A stretch of DNA of 64,000 bases from the NCBI GenBank assembly GCA_036936605.1, contig JAUPFV010000005.1, positions 79,496,885-79,560,884 of the forward strand, given 5' to 3'. Source of the stretch: Limnanthes douglasii subsp. nivea (Eukaryota > Streptophyta > Magnoliopsida > Brassicales > Limnanthaceae). Position numbers and translations under genes: made by a program. Under the pieces are notes generated by a model. The model was not told the origin of the DNA. It did not search any database and saw only the letters and a list, made by a program, of their open reading frames with translations. The stretch's first letter is position 1. Every line of letters begins with the position of its first letter. Below are positions 45,181-57,557 of this stretch, one piece after another.

Positions 45181-47050
45181 GGTAGTGTTTCTAACATGCG
45201 TAATACGCGCTGTATACACTTACGTAACATAGATTTATGAAATACGTCATGTAATTTTGAGAATTCAGTCTTTTAATCCAAATTATAAGTTACCATACCA
45301 ACACGTTCAACTATTTCATATGACCCAATATATTTTTATACCAATTTTGTTGTCTTACTAAATTTTAAATATCACTTTTATGATGATATTTTTAGAAACA
45401 GTCTCATATATTAAATTTCAATATACGTTAGTAAACATCAAAATTAATATTTTAATAACTTTGAATAATTTTGTTTCTCTTACGTATAATATACACATTC
45501 TCAATGATTTATTGTACTAGATTTAAGCCATATACATAATTTCTCATCTTTCTTTCTTCCACCTCACTCCAACATACAAATGTACATTATCTTCTCCCAC
45601 ATAAATCTTCAAATGATGTCATACCAATTTAATAAGATAATTTCTCTTATATAAGAATTAAATGAATGGTACGATTTAATCCTACATTTACATATTTTAT
45701 GTCTCAATAAAATCAAATGGCATAGAATACAAGCATAAAATTTTTCCTAATTCCTCTTGAAGCAATGCATCTGCCATTATATTTACCTTTCCAAGATGAT
45801 AGTAAATACGATAACCATAATTTTTTTATAAGTTTTATCCAACATCTTTATTTCAAACTTAAATTTATATGTGTGAGAATATACTTCAAGCTTTGGTGAG
45901 TCATATGTATCCCATAAGTCACACCATCAAAGTAATGGTTCCAAATATTTAAAGAAAATATAATTGCGGCTAACTCAAGATCATGACCTGGATTATTCAA
46001 TTCATAAGACTCTGATCGTCTCGAAGCATATATTATTACTCTAGTGTATGCATGAGAATGCACCCCTTTCATTGATGTGATACATCTGTATAAATTGTAC
46101 ATTTTTATATTAATCAAATTACTAATACATCTGTATAAATTGTACATTTTTATATTAATCAAATTACTAATACGGGTGCTTCTGCCAGTTTTCTTTTCAA
46201 TTATTAAAATTGAGCTCATATTATTTATTATAATAAAAAAATAACGGTATTTTGAGTCAACTATATATTACGAAGTGCTATTTTGAGAAGTTTTGAATAG
46301 AAGTTTGCTCATAACCTATAAATCCGAGAAAAATATGTATTCTTTGTTACATTAACAAGGTTCAACCAATGATGCACCCCTTTGACCTTATTTGGATCCA
46401 TCATGATTTCGTAATTTTTAATCATGTGATGCAAAAAAATATTACCTCGTGTTACCAAAAATCATACATACTTTATATATAATTGTTCTTTAGGTAGCTA
46501 CTACAATATTATTATCATATGTTCTTCATTTTTCAGATATATTCTTTGACTATACTAAAATAATATTGATAAACATGATAAAAACTAAATCAAGAAATAA
46601 ACACAACATATTAGATCCATGAATATTATCGGGGTATTCGTTATGCTAAATGAAATTATGAGAACATCAAAGTGTGTATATCTAACATGGAACACTATTT
46701 TTATATCATATTTTATAACTTTTATCTAATCATAACTTGAACTCAAAATATCTTTCAGAAATATGTATCCCTTAATTGATCAAATAAATCATCAATCTTG
46801 GGTAATACATTTGTTATACTCACTTTGTTTACATGTGTGTAATTGATGCACAATTGTAAGCTGCTATTATTATTTTTATACAAATAATAAGTATTCATCC
46901 TATGTAGAAACACTCAGTTGTATAAAACAATGTTGTAATAAGTCATCTAATTATACTCTGAATTATTTCAGTTATATTAGTTTCAAACGATATGGTTGGG
47001 TAAAACAATGTTGTAATAAGTCATGATAATTCTACCACTTAACATTATTT
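45180..47050 (-). pseudogene. Gypsy RT / RNase H remnant
   Basis: Minus strand: HDLELAAIIFSLNIWNHYFD then GVTYGIHMTHQSLKYILTHI (45965-45850) is the Gypsy RNase H start (usual form: Asp-His-Lys-Ser-Leu-Lys-Tyr). Upstream, about 46400-46300, NVTKNTYFSRIYRL resembles the RT-thumb segment before it. Remaining parts are too degraded to assign. A 56-base tandem duplication lies at about 46075-46185 (TGTATAAATTGTACATTTTT repeated). Confidence 0.65.
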
Positions 47051-47099
47051 ATGTTTAGTATATACATAATAAAAGTATGATTTACATAATACAAATATT

Positions 47100-48850
47100 G
47101 TCTCCCTACATATCCAATGCCATGTCTGAAGCACCATTGGTAATGACATGCTCGTCATCCTTCTCCGCTATATTTTGCTCTAGTGATTTTGGAACCATAC
47201 TCGTCATTAGGTTAGCCTTTGAAATGTGAACAATCTCCAAATTTGTTAAACCTCCAACATATATAATCCTTGGTCCTGAATCTAATTCATCTAATTTTTA
47301 AGAACAAATAACCAGCTACTTCTCCCCTGTTTTGGATCGCATAGTCACATGGCTCCTATTGGACTCCTCCAGAGGTATGATCACTTTATTGGGCCCCAAA
47401 AGACTTGTTGATCTATTTGCCTAATTCATAACTTTATTGTTCTTTTGAAACAAAGCACATGCTTTTTTTTATCTCAATACATGTTAACCCACCAATACCA
47501 TAATGTACATCTAAAACTATTGATTCTCTCATTTGTATAAAACATGTTTCCAAATTACTATTTTATGCCTGTGACATACATGAAGTTTCTCCAACGTGAC
47601 CAACTCTAAGTTTTGCACTATTCTGATTCAAACATTTCCCATGCTTCCTTTTAATCACTTTTATGTTTTTTTTTGTATATTAGTCCCTCCAACAGCTACA
47701 ACCACCAAGGTTTCGCTGTTATGACCTTTGAATTTTTAAATTCAATCACTTTGATGACCTTATGATCCGAGTTCCACCCATTTGTTTTAGTGATTTTGTC
47801 CCATTAAATCTGTTATCCTTCTCATTTGAACACTTAACATTATAAGCTCACATTTATTTTAGTGTTTTTTTCTCATTAGATCTGTTATGTTTCCTATAAG
47901 TTCGATTCTGCTTAAACGTCAACCAATCTCCAAAAGGAGACTTCTCTTCCATCATCGATATCCCTCTATTCACACCGTCTAATACACGACTATCCATATT
48001 CACCTCTCTAGTAGTATTATCTTGACGAGATCCGTTCGAAGGGAAATTTTCTTTTTGATAACCAAAATGACCACACTAAAACAAATTAAGTGCAATGCCT
48101 CATACTCTACGTTATATATTTCCCTTCCATTGTGGATTATTTTAAAACAATGACTTATCCAAATCAATCTCCACTGCTAGTCTTGCATAGTTTCCTCTCT
48201 TCCTCATCTTTTTCAGTGGATCAATCCTAACCTCTGTCTCAATCAAATCGTATATCTTCCTCAAAATAAGCAACGTGTTGTTTTGCATCTCGATATCATA
48301 TATCCTCACCCAAGTCTTCGCAATGGTAATAGAGGTCATGTGACACCTGAAATATAGAATCCGTTCCTAAAATATCAGATGATGATCAAGTATCATTCAC
48401 GACACATCCAATAATATAAAATTAAAGTCTTTTAAGTTGAAAAAACTTAATCATGAAATACACGTGTCCAACGTACACAACTTCAAATATTCCTATAGGA
48501 GCTCATATTTGTTTCAATTTAGTAACTTAATAATTGTATTCCTCCACAATCCAATCCCCTCAATAATCCCATCTCTACAGTGCACTACGTGGGGAAGCTC
48601 GCATTTTTCAATAAACACTTGTTCTTCTATTTTCAAGGTAAAATCATATCCTTAAAAAACAATTGCCTAATTTTCATATCATTTTGATCAACAATCGCGA
48701 GAATAAAAAAATTATTACTTGTGAGGATTGTGTGCTAACCATATGTATTCTTTAGTGAGTTCATTGTCGCTTTCATGATAGTATGCCAATCGAAGGATTT
48801 GATTTGGAGGAGAATATGTTGGTCGTGTCTTTTTTTATAGTTTTAATTGT
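47100..48850 (-). pseudogene. LINE ORF1 (DUF4283-type), minus strand, decayed
   Basis: The clearest piece (48339-48142) is TWVRIYDIEMQNNTLLILRK then GNYARLAVEIDLDKSLF. This matches the DUF4283/zf-CCHC_4 pattern of plant LINE ORF1 (W-R-P-IE; GRFARVCVEIDL-KPL). The damaged zinc-knuckle region follows at about 48070. The C-terminal low-complexity part extends toward 47100 with several stops. It is a different subfamily from the LINEs at 3280-33080. Confidence 0.6.
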
Positions 48851-49189
48851 TTATGAACCAAACTAATTTTTTTTGCAAAATCATCAATCTCAAACGCTGT
48901 TTTTAACTGATTTTATTCTTAATACCTCATCACAAGCTTTATGCTTGTTGATGAGGAGTTTTTTCATCCCTTTTTGGGTTGTCTAAGCCTTGTAAGTATT
49001 GGTATCAGGCCATGGAAAACCTGTCAAGCGAGTAGCAATGTTACCTGTGGACTTTGGCATGGGTTGCGACTCGGTAATGGCACTGCACCAGCCACTATGA
49101 ATCAACCCTGACGGCTCATATAGCTCCAACTCTAGAATGATCTCGTTCACCTTCCTTAAGCACTTCCATGACCTTATTGATACCCCCAG

Positions 49190-51400
49190 CCCTCAAAATT
49201 ACCCGAGCCTCGATAGGATTAGGGCCTTCATTAAATCCTCGATAGGATTAGGGCCTTCATTAAATCCTAAATCTTCCAGTTTGACAAGTTCAACATGACT
49301 AAACCCATCTTGGACGATGAAATCAGGAAATCCTTGTTTGATATTGATAGTGATAAATCCCCGGGCCCTGATGGTCTTAGTGTAAGCTTCTTCAAATCTT
49401 GCTAGCCCACTGTTGAGCCTGACATATGTATGGTGGTCGAGCACTTTTCAGTAAAAGATAAATGAACTCGGACTAGAACAAAACTCCCATCGCCCTCATC
49501 CCCAAATTTGATTCTCATTCCTATCCCTCGGACTTTAGGCCCATTCCCTGTTGCAATGTCATTTATAAAATTATCTCGAAAATCCTAGTTAATAGGATCA
49601 AACCCACCCTCCCCTCCCTGATTGACCATTTCCAATCGTCTTTTGTGCATGGTCCTTCTATCTTCGATAACATCCTCCTCACGTAGGACCTCATGTATGG
49701 CTATCACACCAATCGCAAGGGCCGCATATGTGCCCTCAAAATTGACCTTATGAAGGCTTTGACAATGTCCAATGGAGATTGATCATGGACGTCTACTATA
49801 TTATGGACTTCCCCGCTCAGATGATCAATTGGATCATCCAATGCATCACAACCCCCTCTTTCTCTATGTGTATTAATGGAATGCCAACTTGTACCTTCCC
49901 GGGTATGAAGGGTGTGCGCCAAGGAGACCCTTCTCCCCATATATTTTTGTCATTGGCATGCATGTTTTATCCAGTATCCTTCAGGAAAAATATCAAGATC
50001 CATCTTTTGGCTTCTATTGGAAATGCTACAAGCTCAAGATCACCAACCTCTGCTTCGCGGATGACCTAATAATCTTATGTTGCGCTAATGCACCCTCGAT
50101 CAATCTCATTAAGGAGGGCCTCAATAAATTTTCACTGCTCTCTGGCCTCCAGATTAACCCGAATAAAAGTCAAATCTACTTCTTTGGGACCTCTGATGAC
50201 ACAAAAACCACCATCTTGAAAACCCTTGTCTTCAATAAAGGCACGCTACCTGTCAGATATCTCGGAGTTCCGCTAATCACTTCCAGGCTCTCTTACAACG
50301 AATGTGGATCTCTGTTTCTCAAAGTTACAAACACTTTTGGACTTCCAAGCACCTATCATATGTTGGAAGACTTCAATTGATCATACAAATGCTCTTTGCA
50401 AGTCAGGTTTACTTGTCCTTGATCTTTATCCTCCCGATGAGAGTTCTAAAGAAGTTTTCCCAATTATTCTGCATATTTCTCTAGTCTGGATCAGAGATGA
50501 AGATTATGGGGCTAAGATTTCATGGGATAAGCTCACTTTGCTTGAAGAGGAGAGCGGCTTTGGGATCCCCAATCTCAAGATTTAGAATCAAACGACTACT
50601 TTCAAACCATTCTGGTCCATTATGACTAAAAACCAGAACTCCATCTGGACTAAATGGACCCTCGCTGAAAATATTAAGAACAAATGTATTTGGACTCTAC
50701 CCCTAACGTTATTTGCCAGGTGGGATTAGAGGAAGATCCCCAAGCTCCGCAGTCAAGCTACGGGGCTCTACAAGGTTCTCATCGGAAACGACAATGTCAC
50801 GTTTATTTGGTATGACCTCTGGCTCTTCCCAACTTCCCTTGTGAATAATTTTGGCCCCAACGTCACCAATTTGACTCGTCTGTGCAACCTCTCGCGTGCC
50901 ACAGACCTTCATTATAATGGGCCGTGGGTCCCCCCCCCCCTCATGTCAGGGCTGCTCACAAGAATCATCAGCTTCACCTCACTAAAATAAAAAAAAAAAA
51001 ATTCTATTGAGGATCTACCCCCTGTCACTGACTCTGAGGACACATTTATCTGGATCTCAAATCATTCCCTCCCTCACTTCACTATTAGCAGTATCTACGA
51101 AGCTCTTCGACCCCCTAGAAACAAGGTTGCATGGACATCTCTTATCTGTAATAAATACAACATCCATATGCACTCTTTCATCGCTTGGATGACTATCCAC
51201 AATAAGCTTTCTACGCATGACAAGCTTATCAGTTGGGGACTCGACTCCCAACCAGACTGTGTCCTCTTAAGCTTCAGAATTTTCAGAAACAACCATTATC
51301 AAAACTCCAAAATCACCCATCATATTATCTCTGATCTGCACTATCGTTTTTTCGACACCAAATCTTTTTGGCTAGCCTAATTCAAATTTTCTTTTATTAT
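49190..51400 (+). pseudogene. LINE ORF2 reverse transcriptase, decayed, plus strand
   Basis: In order: FDIDSDKSPGPDGL (49340), PKFDSHSYPSDFRPIPCCNV (about 49500), QSSFVHGRSIFDNILL (about 49640), GVRQGDPSPHIF (49910), TNLCFADDLIILCCANAPSI (50045) with the FADD box, LSGLQINPNKSQIYFFGTSD, and the zinc-binding region IHMHSFIAWMTIHNKLSTHD with LISWGLDSQPDCVLL (51165-51280). The last Cys-rich site is incomplete. Many frameshifts. The base composition is distinctly richer in C than its neighbours, which suggests a different, perhaps younger source. A 29-base direct duplication lies at 49209-49266. Confidence 0.85.
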
Positions 51401-52109
51401 AACTTTTGTAATCTTACTCATGTACATAAAAATCAATAGTCCCTCTGTCAACCGGATCCCCTCGTCCAGCTTGATCAAGTAAACTTTTCATTCATATATA
51501 TATATATATTAGTTTTTATACTAGAAGTATATTCATAAAATAAAAACAAATCTGTAAGATAGCACCAACTAACTAATTCACACAGAAGATTAATCATTCG
51601 AGTCGAGGGTGTTAAGTTTGTAAATTTACGCACATGCGTTGCTGCTTTTAATTTTTCTTCAAATCAACACTGAAAGTTGTTACTTCTAATATATGCCCGA
51701 TCGGACTAAACGTGTCAACTTTTCAATTATGGTTTCCAGTTTTCTTTTTGAAAAAATAAATACATTTTCTATTCGACGGGTCAGATCCTCGAACCGGCCG
51801 ACATTCACTGACATATGACTCCAGCCAATAGTCTATCATATCAGAATCAAAGGTATAGTATATTACAAATAGAGAAACCTAAAACTCTCAATAAAAATAA
51901 CGGACATTAAATCTATTTTTTCTAAAAGTGTTAGGATCGTATTTCTTTTGTGCTTTTAATGAACTTGAATCCACGACTTTTCAAAATGGATCGTAGTGTG
52001 CCTTAGATGTACCTTCTCACATTCTTCTTTTTCCACCATCTATATAAAACCCTTAAAGTATGGAAGCGTGTATCTACGTGGTAAATAACGCCCATAACTA
52101 GAAAAATTA

Positions 52110-52141
<32 letters not shown>

Positions 52142-52321
52142 TCAAAACTAAAATTATTTAGTTCAAAGTAAATTGGTACCTACACTGGCACGGGAACGGA
52201 TAAAAAACTATTATTAAAATTAATACCAAAAATAATAATAATAATTAACAAAAAAATATATGTTTAGTATTACATAGTAAAAATAGACAACTCAAAATGA
52301 ATATCTATTTCTAGTCTAAAC
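51401..52321. other. Spacer with AT microsatellites
   Basis: No gene. (AT)n runs lie at about 51498-51512 and 52115-52141. Confidence 0.45.
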
Positions 52322-52336
52322 ATGAAGGTAGCATCC

Positions 52337-52547
52337 GCCCCCAAGGGGTAGCCGAGTTGGTTGAGTATGGTATGTTTGTGATCAAAGGTCGTGAGTTCGA
52401 GTCCCTCTACATACACTTTTTCGGCTGAGCCTGTCACCTTGTATGGTTTACCTTCTGGCGTTGGTTTACAGGCTATCGCGTCAGATTGAGGGTTTACCTT
52501 GTGCGCACTCATTGCACTCTGAGTAGCGGTTGCGGGTTCCCTCCTTT
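52337..52547 (+). mobile_element. tRNA-derived SINE, copy 2
   Basis: 211 bases start GCCCCCAAGGGG. A box TAGCCGAGTTGG (52349-52360), B box GTTCGAGTCCC (52395-52405). The body and the end GTAGCGGTTGCGGGTTCCCT match copy 1. Target duplication ATGAAGGTAGCATCC (52322-52336) versus ATGAAGGTATCATCC (52548-52562), one mismatch. The head keeps Pol III promoter boxes closer to consensus than in copy 1. Confidence 0.9.
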
Positions 52548-52562
52548 ATGAAGGTATCATCC

Positions 52563-53080
52563 TATTATTCATGGTTTGAAAGCACTTGATAACAACTTAA
52601 TCCAACTTAAAATGTTGATTTCTTTTTTGAGGATCCAACTTCAATTTTTTTTAATATGTTATTTGAAGACGATCGATCATTTGACGAAGGAGTAGAAGTA
52701 GGTTCTTCCTATGATCCTTCAGTTGATTCATTTTCGATAATAAAAGTATTGGAGTCCATAAATCTAGAAGTAGACGTAAGAAACTTGCACAACATTCAAT
52801 ATACAAATTAAACTAAATCATCTATTAAAAACTGGACAAACGAAAGAAAATTAAGTCGTAATATGACAAAAAAACCTAAAATTAGTAACCAAATCATTTG
52901 AAAACTTACATACAATTAATAATCAAATTACTCAAAAATATATATTTTATTATTTAAAATTTAATCTTATTATATCATTTTTATTTAAATATAATTATTT
53001 AATTTGTAAAGTTGACATAAAAAATTATTACTTAAATACAATTAATAAATTAACTAAATATTATTAGTATTATTTTATAA
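52563..53080. other. AT-rich spacer
   Basis: I see no gene or element in it. It ends at the Pack-MULE target site. Confidence 0.4.
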
Positions 53081-53089
53081 TAATTTATA
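53081..53089. repeat. Pack-MULE target-site duplication, left copy (TAATTTATA)
   Basis: Exact match to 58705-58713 on the far side of the element; nine bases, as for Mutator-type insertion. Confidence 0.87.
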
Positions 53090-53259
53090 GAGGAAAGTAC
53101 CCCTAAATACCCACTCAAGTATGAAATACCAAGATGGTATCCGTTTTTGGACTAGTTTCATAAAATACCTAGAGCCACCTTTTGGACAATTATACCCTCG
53201 AGGGTATAAAAGGGTTGTTTGGTTGAAATCCACTTTTTTTTACCTTCTAATCTGACTTT

Positions 53260-53727
53260 TAGGTTCAATTCCCCCACTTTCGCATTTCTAAATTTAAAGA
53301 GAGAGAAACACGTATTTCCTGGAGAGAACCCAGAAGACATCGTCGAACCCAAAACGAACCCTTCAACCTGCGAGAAGTAACCGACGTTCAGTTCCGATAA
53401 ATTAACCGAACCGGAAACCACCGTTCAACACCTACGGCGTCGAGCCTCCGGCGAGAAGTAACCACGTTGAACGCAGTCGAGTAGGTAGGTTTTTCTGTCG
53501 ATGTTTTCACTTGTTTTACTATTTGATGTTCAAAATTTTGGTTTACAGGTAAAATGGCTTCAACTCAATTAGCAGCACCACCGTCAGCTACAGTAGCTAA
53601 GAACTTAGCTTCTTTTCAAGCTTCTGGTGTCAGATTCGCTTCATTCGGGAGATTGGCTCCAGGTTCTCTCTCGCATCGTTTTTTCCCTGGTTTGGTAGTC
53701 AAAGCGGCTATTGTTGTTGCTCCTAAG
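53260..53727 (+). pseudogene. CPN20: Captured first exon of chloroplast chaperonin CPN20
   Basis: A 58-codon open exon (53554-53727) begins MASTQLAAPPSATVAKNLAS and ends FPGLVVKAAIVVAPK before a GT splice donor. This matches the transit-peptide exon of plant 20-kDa chloroplast co-chaperonin (known ending VVKAA-VVAPK). The upstream sequence has a likely 5' leader and leader intron (about 53485-53548, ending in TTTACAG just before the ATG). No chaperonin-10 domains follow, so only the leader and targeting peptide were captured. This may give a promoter and a plastid signal to the element. Confidence 0.78.
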
Positions 53728-54048
53728 GTACTCAATTTCAGTTCCCTTTTGTTAATTAGCACTATCGCTTCGTTTGTCCAGTTGGTCAGTTTAGAATTCA
53801 AGTATGTATGTGATAGTGATGCTCACTAATTGGTGAATCTGTTTAGTTGGAAATGGCTTATAGTTATGACTTTTTTGGTTTATGTGTATATAAACTCCCC
53901 CCTTTGAACAAACATGAAGACTGGAGAACAACTGCCCAGCTCGCTGGCTATTTGGTAACTACGAAGTTGTTTCTGCAATCTTTGATGAATTTAATATTGG
54001 TTTAACAGAAACTGAACTATAAATCTTTTCCTGTATATGAAAAACTGA

Positions 54049-54105
54049 ATTGAAGCTGGACTGGGAAACAAGACACAAGCTATGCATAGGAGTCGCAAGA
54101 GGCCT
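54049..54105 (+). pseudogene. Possible receptor-like-kinase fragment
   Basis: One frame reads KLDWETRHKLCIGVARGLA, which resembles the LDW-TR-KIC-GIARGLAYLH segment of plant leucine-rich-repeat receptor kinases. Only about 19 residues are present before the frame leaves the pattern, and the overlapping ligase fragment begins. The match is short and could be chance. Confidence 0.45.
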
Positions 54106-54580
54106 GGCACTGATGCGGTGGTTGATCGAGCATATAAGCCCCGTGAGAGAACAAGAGCTCTAAAAGTCGGTCTTATCTGCGGCGGTCCTTCTGCTGAGCG
54201 CGAGATTTCTCTCAACTCGGCGAGATCGGTACTCGATCACATACATGTATGATACACAAAGTTTGTTTCAGTTACCACTATATCTATATCTGTAGCGCGT
54301 GAGCTCCAGTTTTGATTATTACAAGCGGCTTGTTGTTTTTTTAAACATTAGATTAGTGTTGATTATTCCTAGTTACCGAGTATTATAATTGAAAGATTTG
54401 GTTCAGCGGGAAATGAACGCTTTACTGAATTTAACGTGAGTCTGTCGAATATTTTGATGTGGTAACAAACGATGCATCGACTAAAATATGATTATAATGT
54501 GTATGCGTATCAGTTCTTAAGTGTGATCTGCATCTTATTTTCAGTTATACTCAAATACTCATGCAGATTTTGATTTTAAA
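54100..54580 (+). pseudogene. DDL: Captured D-alanine-D-alanine ligase exons
   Basis: The first piece (to 54246, before a GT donor) ends RALKVGLICGGPSAEREISL then NSARSVLDHIH. This is the N-terminal ATP-grasp ligase start of plant DDL; GGPSAE is the conserved glycine/Ser motif. A second piece at 54545-54580, after TTTTCAG, reads LYSNTHADFDFK, which fits a later exon. The coding part in between is missing or hidden in the intron. It cannot make an enzyme. In plants this protein belongs to the plastid peptidoglycan-like pathway. Confidence 0.8.
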
Positions 54581-54800
54581 CGGATTACAATGTTCTTGTC
54601 AGAGATTTAAAAAGCTTCTTATGAGTTTTGCAGTTCTTTGTGTTTTATTTGCAGTTTTCAGCAGTTCTTTGTGTTTTATTTTGCTTTGAATTATACAGGG
54701 CTTAGCTAGTTATGCATTTCTTTCAGGTGTAGCGAAAGAACGGGGTAGCATGTTAGTGCATTGTAACTGAGGAGTCGTGTGTTGGCAGCTGAGAACAAAA

Positions 54801-54902
54801 ATGACTTTTAAGGCTTTGGATTTGTACTGCCGGCCCGTAGCTAATGGTATATGGGCAGGGGCTGTAGACAATGCCTTTGGTGCATATACTCCATGTAGCT
54901 AA
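54801..54902 (+). pseudogene. Captured N-terminus of an ABCC1/2-type vacuolar transporter
   Basis: A 33-codon frame with its own start and stop: MTFKALDLYCRPVANGIWAG then AVDNAFGAYTPCS. It matches the N-terminus of plant ABCC1/ABCC2 (W/L-YC-PV-NG-W---VD-AFGAYTPC). The stop after PCS cuts it before the first membrane helix continues. The match is strong over its length. Confidence 0.75.
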
Positions 54903-54949
54903 TGGTTCTTTTGTTCTTGTTGCGGATTTCAACTCAAAATGTCTCGCAG

Positions 54950-55033
54950 GTGAGCATCGTCATGGAGCAGATGATGCATTTACTTCATTACTGTGGTTTA
55001 TCTTTGGAGGATGTTGATTTTATTAACTCTGAT
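54950..55033 (+). pseudogene. P5CDH: Captured exon of delta-1-pyrroline-5-carboxylate dehydrogenase (ALDH12)
   Basis: After an acceptor-like CTCGCAG the exon reads VSIVMEQMMHLLHYCGLSLE then DVDFINSD. This matches the conserved segment of plant P5CDH (VSIVMEQM-RLLH-CGLP-EDVDFINSDG). The sequence then runs directly into the motif array (RYEEHVARYEEHLARYEG in the same frame), so the fragment ends at the array. It is too short to function. Confidence 0.85.
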
Positions 55034-56640
55034 AGATATGAAGAACACGTTGCTAGATACGAAGAACACCTTGCTAGATATGAAGGGACACATTGCTAGA
55101 CAGATGCAACATCAACTCAAAACATATACAATGTTATAGACATTGCTATATATGAAGGAAGACATTGCTAGTCTCTAATACCCTAACAGGAACATACTAG
55201 TATATTGACATTGCTAGCCTAGTAATAGGAGGTCATGTGATGCTCCGTTCGGAACTTGTGTTCCCGATTTTTTAGTAACATTTTGATTTTCATAGATAAG
55301 TACTCCTTATCTTTCGACTTATATTTTTGTATACTGTTAACATTGATATGTACCATGTCTATTTTATTGGATGATTCTTATCGTTTATAATGTCTAAATT
55401 GATAGTTACGCTGAGATTACAACGTAGATACTCGTTATCTATTTGCAAGACATTGCTATATATGTGAATTATAGTCTGATAGATACGGAACATCTGCATT
55501 AATAGATACTTGAGTATAAATCCGATAGATACGATATATTGACATTGCTAGATACGTGAACAATAGTCTGATAGACACGAAATATCTGCATTGATGGATA
55601 CTTGAGTATAAATCTGATAGATACGATATATTGACATTGCTAGATACGTGAACAATAGTCTGATAGACACGAAACATATGCATTTATAGATACTTGAGTA
55701 TAAATCTGATAGATACGATATATTGACATTGCTAGATACGTGAAAAATAGTCTGATAGACACGATATATAACATTGATAGATCCTGGAGTATACATCTGA
55801 TAGATACAGCAATTTATGTATGCGATTTTAATGTTCACATCCATCTGATAGCTTAGTTATATTTAGTTTGGTAGGTAATTTAGATTCTCCCCTTAGTGTT
55901 TCATCTCAGAATTTATTAGAGGCTGTGATTCACGACTACTATAGCCTGGTAGATTGAAGATAGATATATGACATCGATATTGCTAGATACGTTGTGTTGT
56001 GGTTGCGATTGGCATTGTCAATATATTAGTATGCTCCTGATAGGGTATTAGAGACTAGCAATGTCTTCCTTCATATCTAGCAATGTCTATAACATTTTAT
56101 ATGTTTTGAGTTGATGCTGCATCTGTCTAGCAATGTGTCCCTTCATATCTAGCAAGGTGTTCCTTCTTATCTAGCAACATGTTCTTCATGAGAGCGTTTA
56201 GTTTATAGTACAAACATGAGAGCGTTTAGTTTAAAATAGTACAAATAGACCTACAGTTAAAAAAAAGGATGATATGACACAAGGAAAGACAATAATGCGA
56301 TTTAAACCATATAAAGTCCTTGTCTATCAGAATAGTGTTCACGTATCTAGCAATGTCAAATATAGTATCTATCAGATGTATACTCCAGGATCTATCAATG
56401 TTATATATCGTGTCTATCAGACTAGTGTTCACGTATCTAGCAATGTATTAGTATGCTCATGTTAGGGTACTAGAGACTAGCAATGTCTTCCTTCATATCT
56501 AGCAATGTCTATAACATTGTATATGTTTTGAGTTGATGCTGCATCTGTCTAGCAAGGTGTTCCTTCGTATCTAGCAAGGTGTTCCTTCGTATCTAGCAAG
56601 GTGTTCCTTCGTATCTAGCAAGGTGTTCCTTCATATCTAT
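55034..56640. repeat. Motif-rich core of the Pack-MULE: TTGCTAGATA arrays and inverted copies
   Basis: Words TTGCTAGATACG, GACATTGCTAG and their complements CTAGCAATGTC and CTAGCAAGGTG occur dozens of times. A 92-bp tandem unit starts at 55449, 55541, 55633 and 55725 (GACATTGCTAGATACGTGAA; CAATAGTCTGATAGACACGA). A stretch at about 55040-55200 recurs inverted at about 56030-56190 and again at about 56440-56560, so long hairpins are possible. A 22-bp tandem repeat (CTAGCAAGGTGTTCCTTCGT plus AT) lies at 56549-56636. No GCGAAYTG motifs were noticed here. Confidence 0.85.
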
Positions 56641-56772
56641 CATTTCCATCATTATACTTTAAGACTAAATGAGGTTGGACTAGACATTTTGGCTATAAAA
56701 TCAGCATTGACTTCAATCAACAAGCAAATAGAACTAGATGACGAGTATGTTTACAAAACAAAACTAACTACA

Positions 56773-57557
56773 CTACCTCTTACAAAATACCACCAAAATC
56801 AACATTGACATAGAAACTACAATCTTGAAGTTTGATGTTTCCCAAAAATTTGTCTTTCCAGAAGGAGTAGGTTCAGTCCGTTGTTGAACTTCTAATTGCT
56901 CCTGCAGTTCGTTTATAGCTCTATCCCTCCGTTCTCTCATCTGTCGAAAACCAAATCAAATCCATGAGCTACATAACACAATAAACGAAGGTTTAACCCA
57001 AATGAGAAGAGGAAGGAAAGGCATTAAAGAACATAAATAAATACAATATTTACTGATTTTGGATTAAGAGTCCAATGCATAAACTTAGATCAAGACTTGA
57101 GAATTAGTAATAGTGTGCATTAAGAATGAAAATGTTTAGGTGATATTACCCTTTGGAGCTTGCGATTCTGTGCTCGAGTTTCATGGAGACAGAACTCCAA
57201 CTTCAATACCTTTTTCTTCAGTTCTTGATCAGTCTGCCGCTGTTTCTCTAACTGTTTGCAGATAAAGTTATACTCTAGGCCGTAAATAAATAAATAAAAA
57301 TTTCAAATTGACACAAGAGCTTAAAGAAAAAAGATAGTAAATAAAAGCACCTGTATTTCAACTTCTTTGGTTTTGAGTTTACAGTAAGTAGACATAAATC
57401 TTATTTCATCTCTCAGTTGTCTTATTTCTTCATCTCTATCTAAGATATGTTTGTTAAACCTCTCAAAATTCTTCTGAGAAATCTCATCAAACAATTTCGG
57501 AAGCTCGCAATCCTTGTTGGTTTCTCTAACGGGTTTAGGAAGACGACGAATTTGCAA
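56773..57557 (-). CDS. Coiled-coil, tail-anchored protein joined to a naphthoate-synthase exon
   Basis: Three exons by splice sites: 57557-57351, 57251-57150 and 56940-56773, all multiples of three, phase 0, 158 codons, no stop until 56775. The first 10 residues, [10 protein letters not shown], match a naphthoate synthase exon. The rest is unrelated: [20 protein letters not shown], then heptad-like [30 protein letters not shown] and [20 protein letters not shown], ending [20 protein letters not shown] plus FCKR. The tail is one membrane helix with a short basic end, as in tail-anchored proteins. I do not recognise the family. It may be transcribed from a start near 58281. Confidence 0.6.

Noticed and set aside
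53554..55033. A functional host gene cluster (chaperonin, ligase, transporter, dehydrogenase)
   Set aside because: Each is only a short exon piece without the rest of its protein, and all lie between one pair of MULE ends with a single target duplication.
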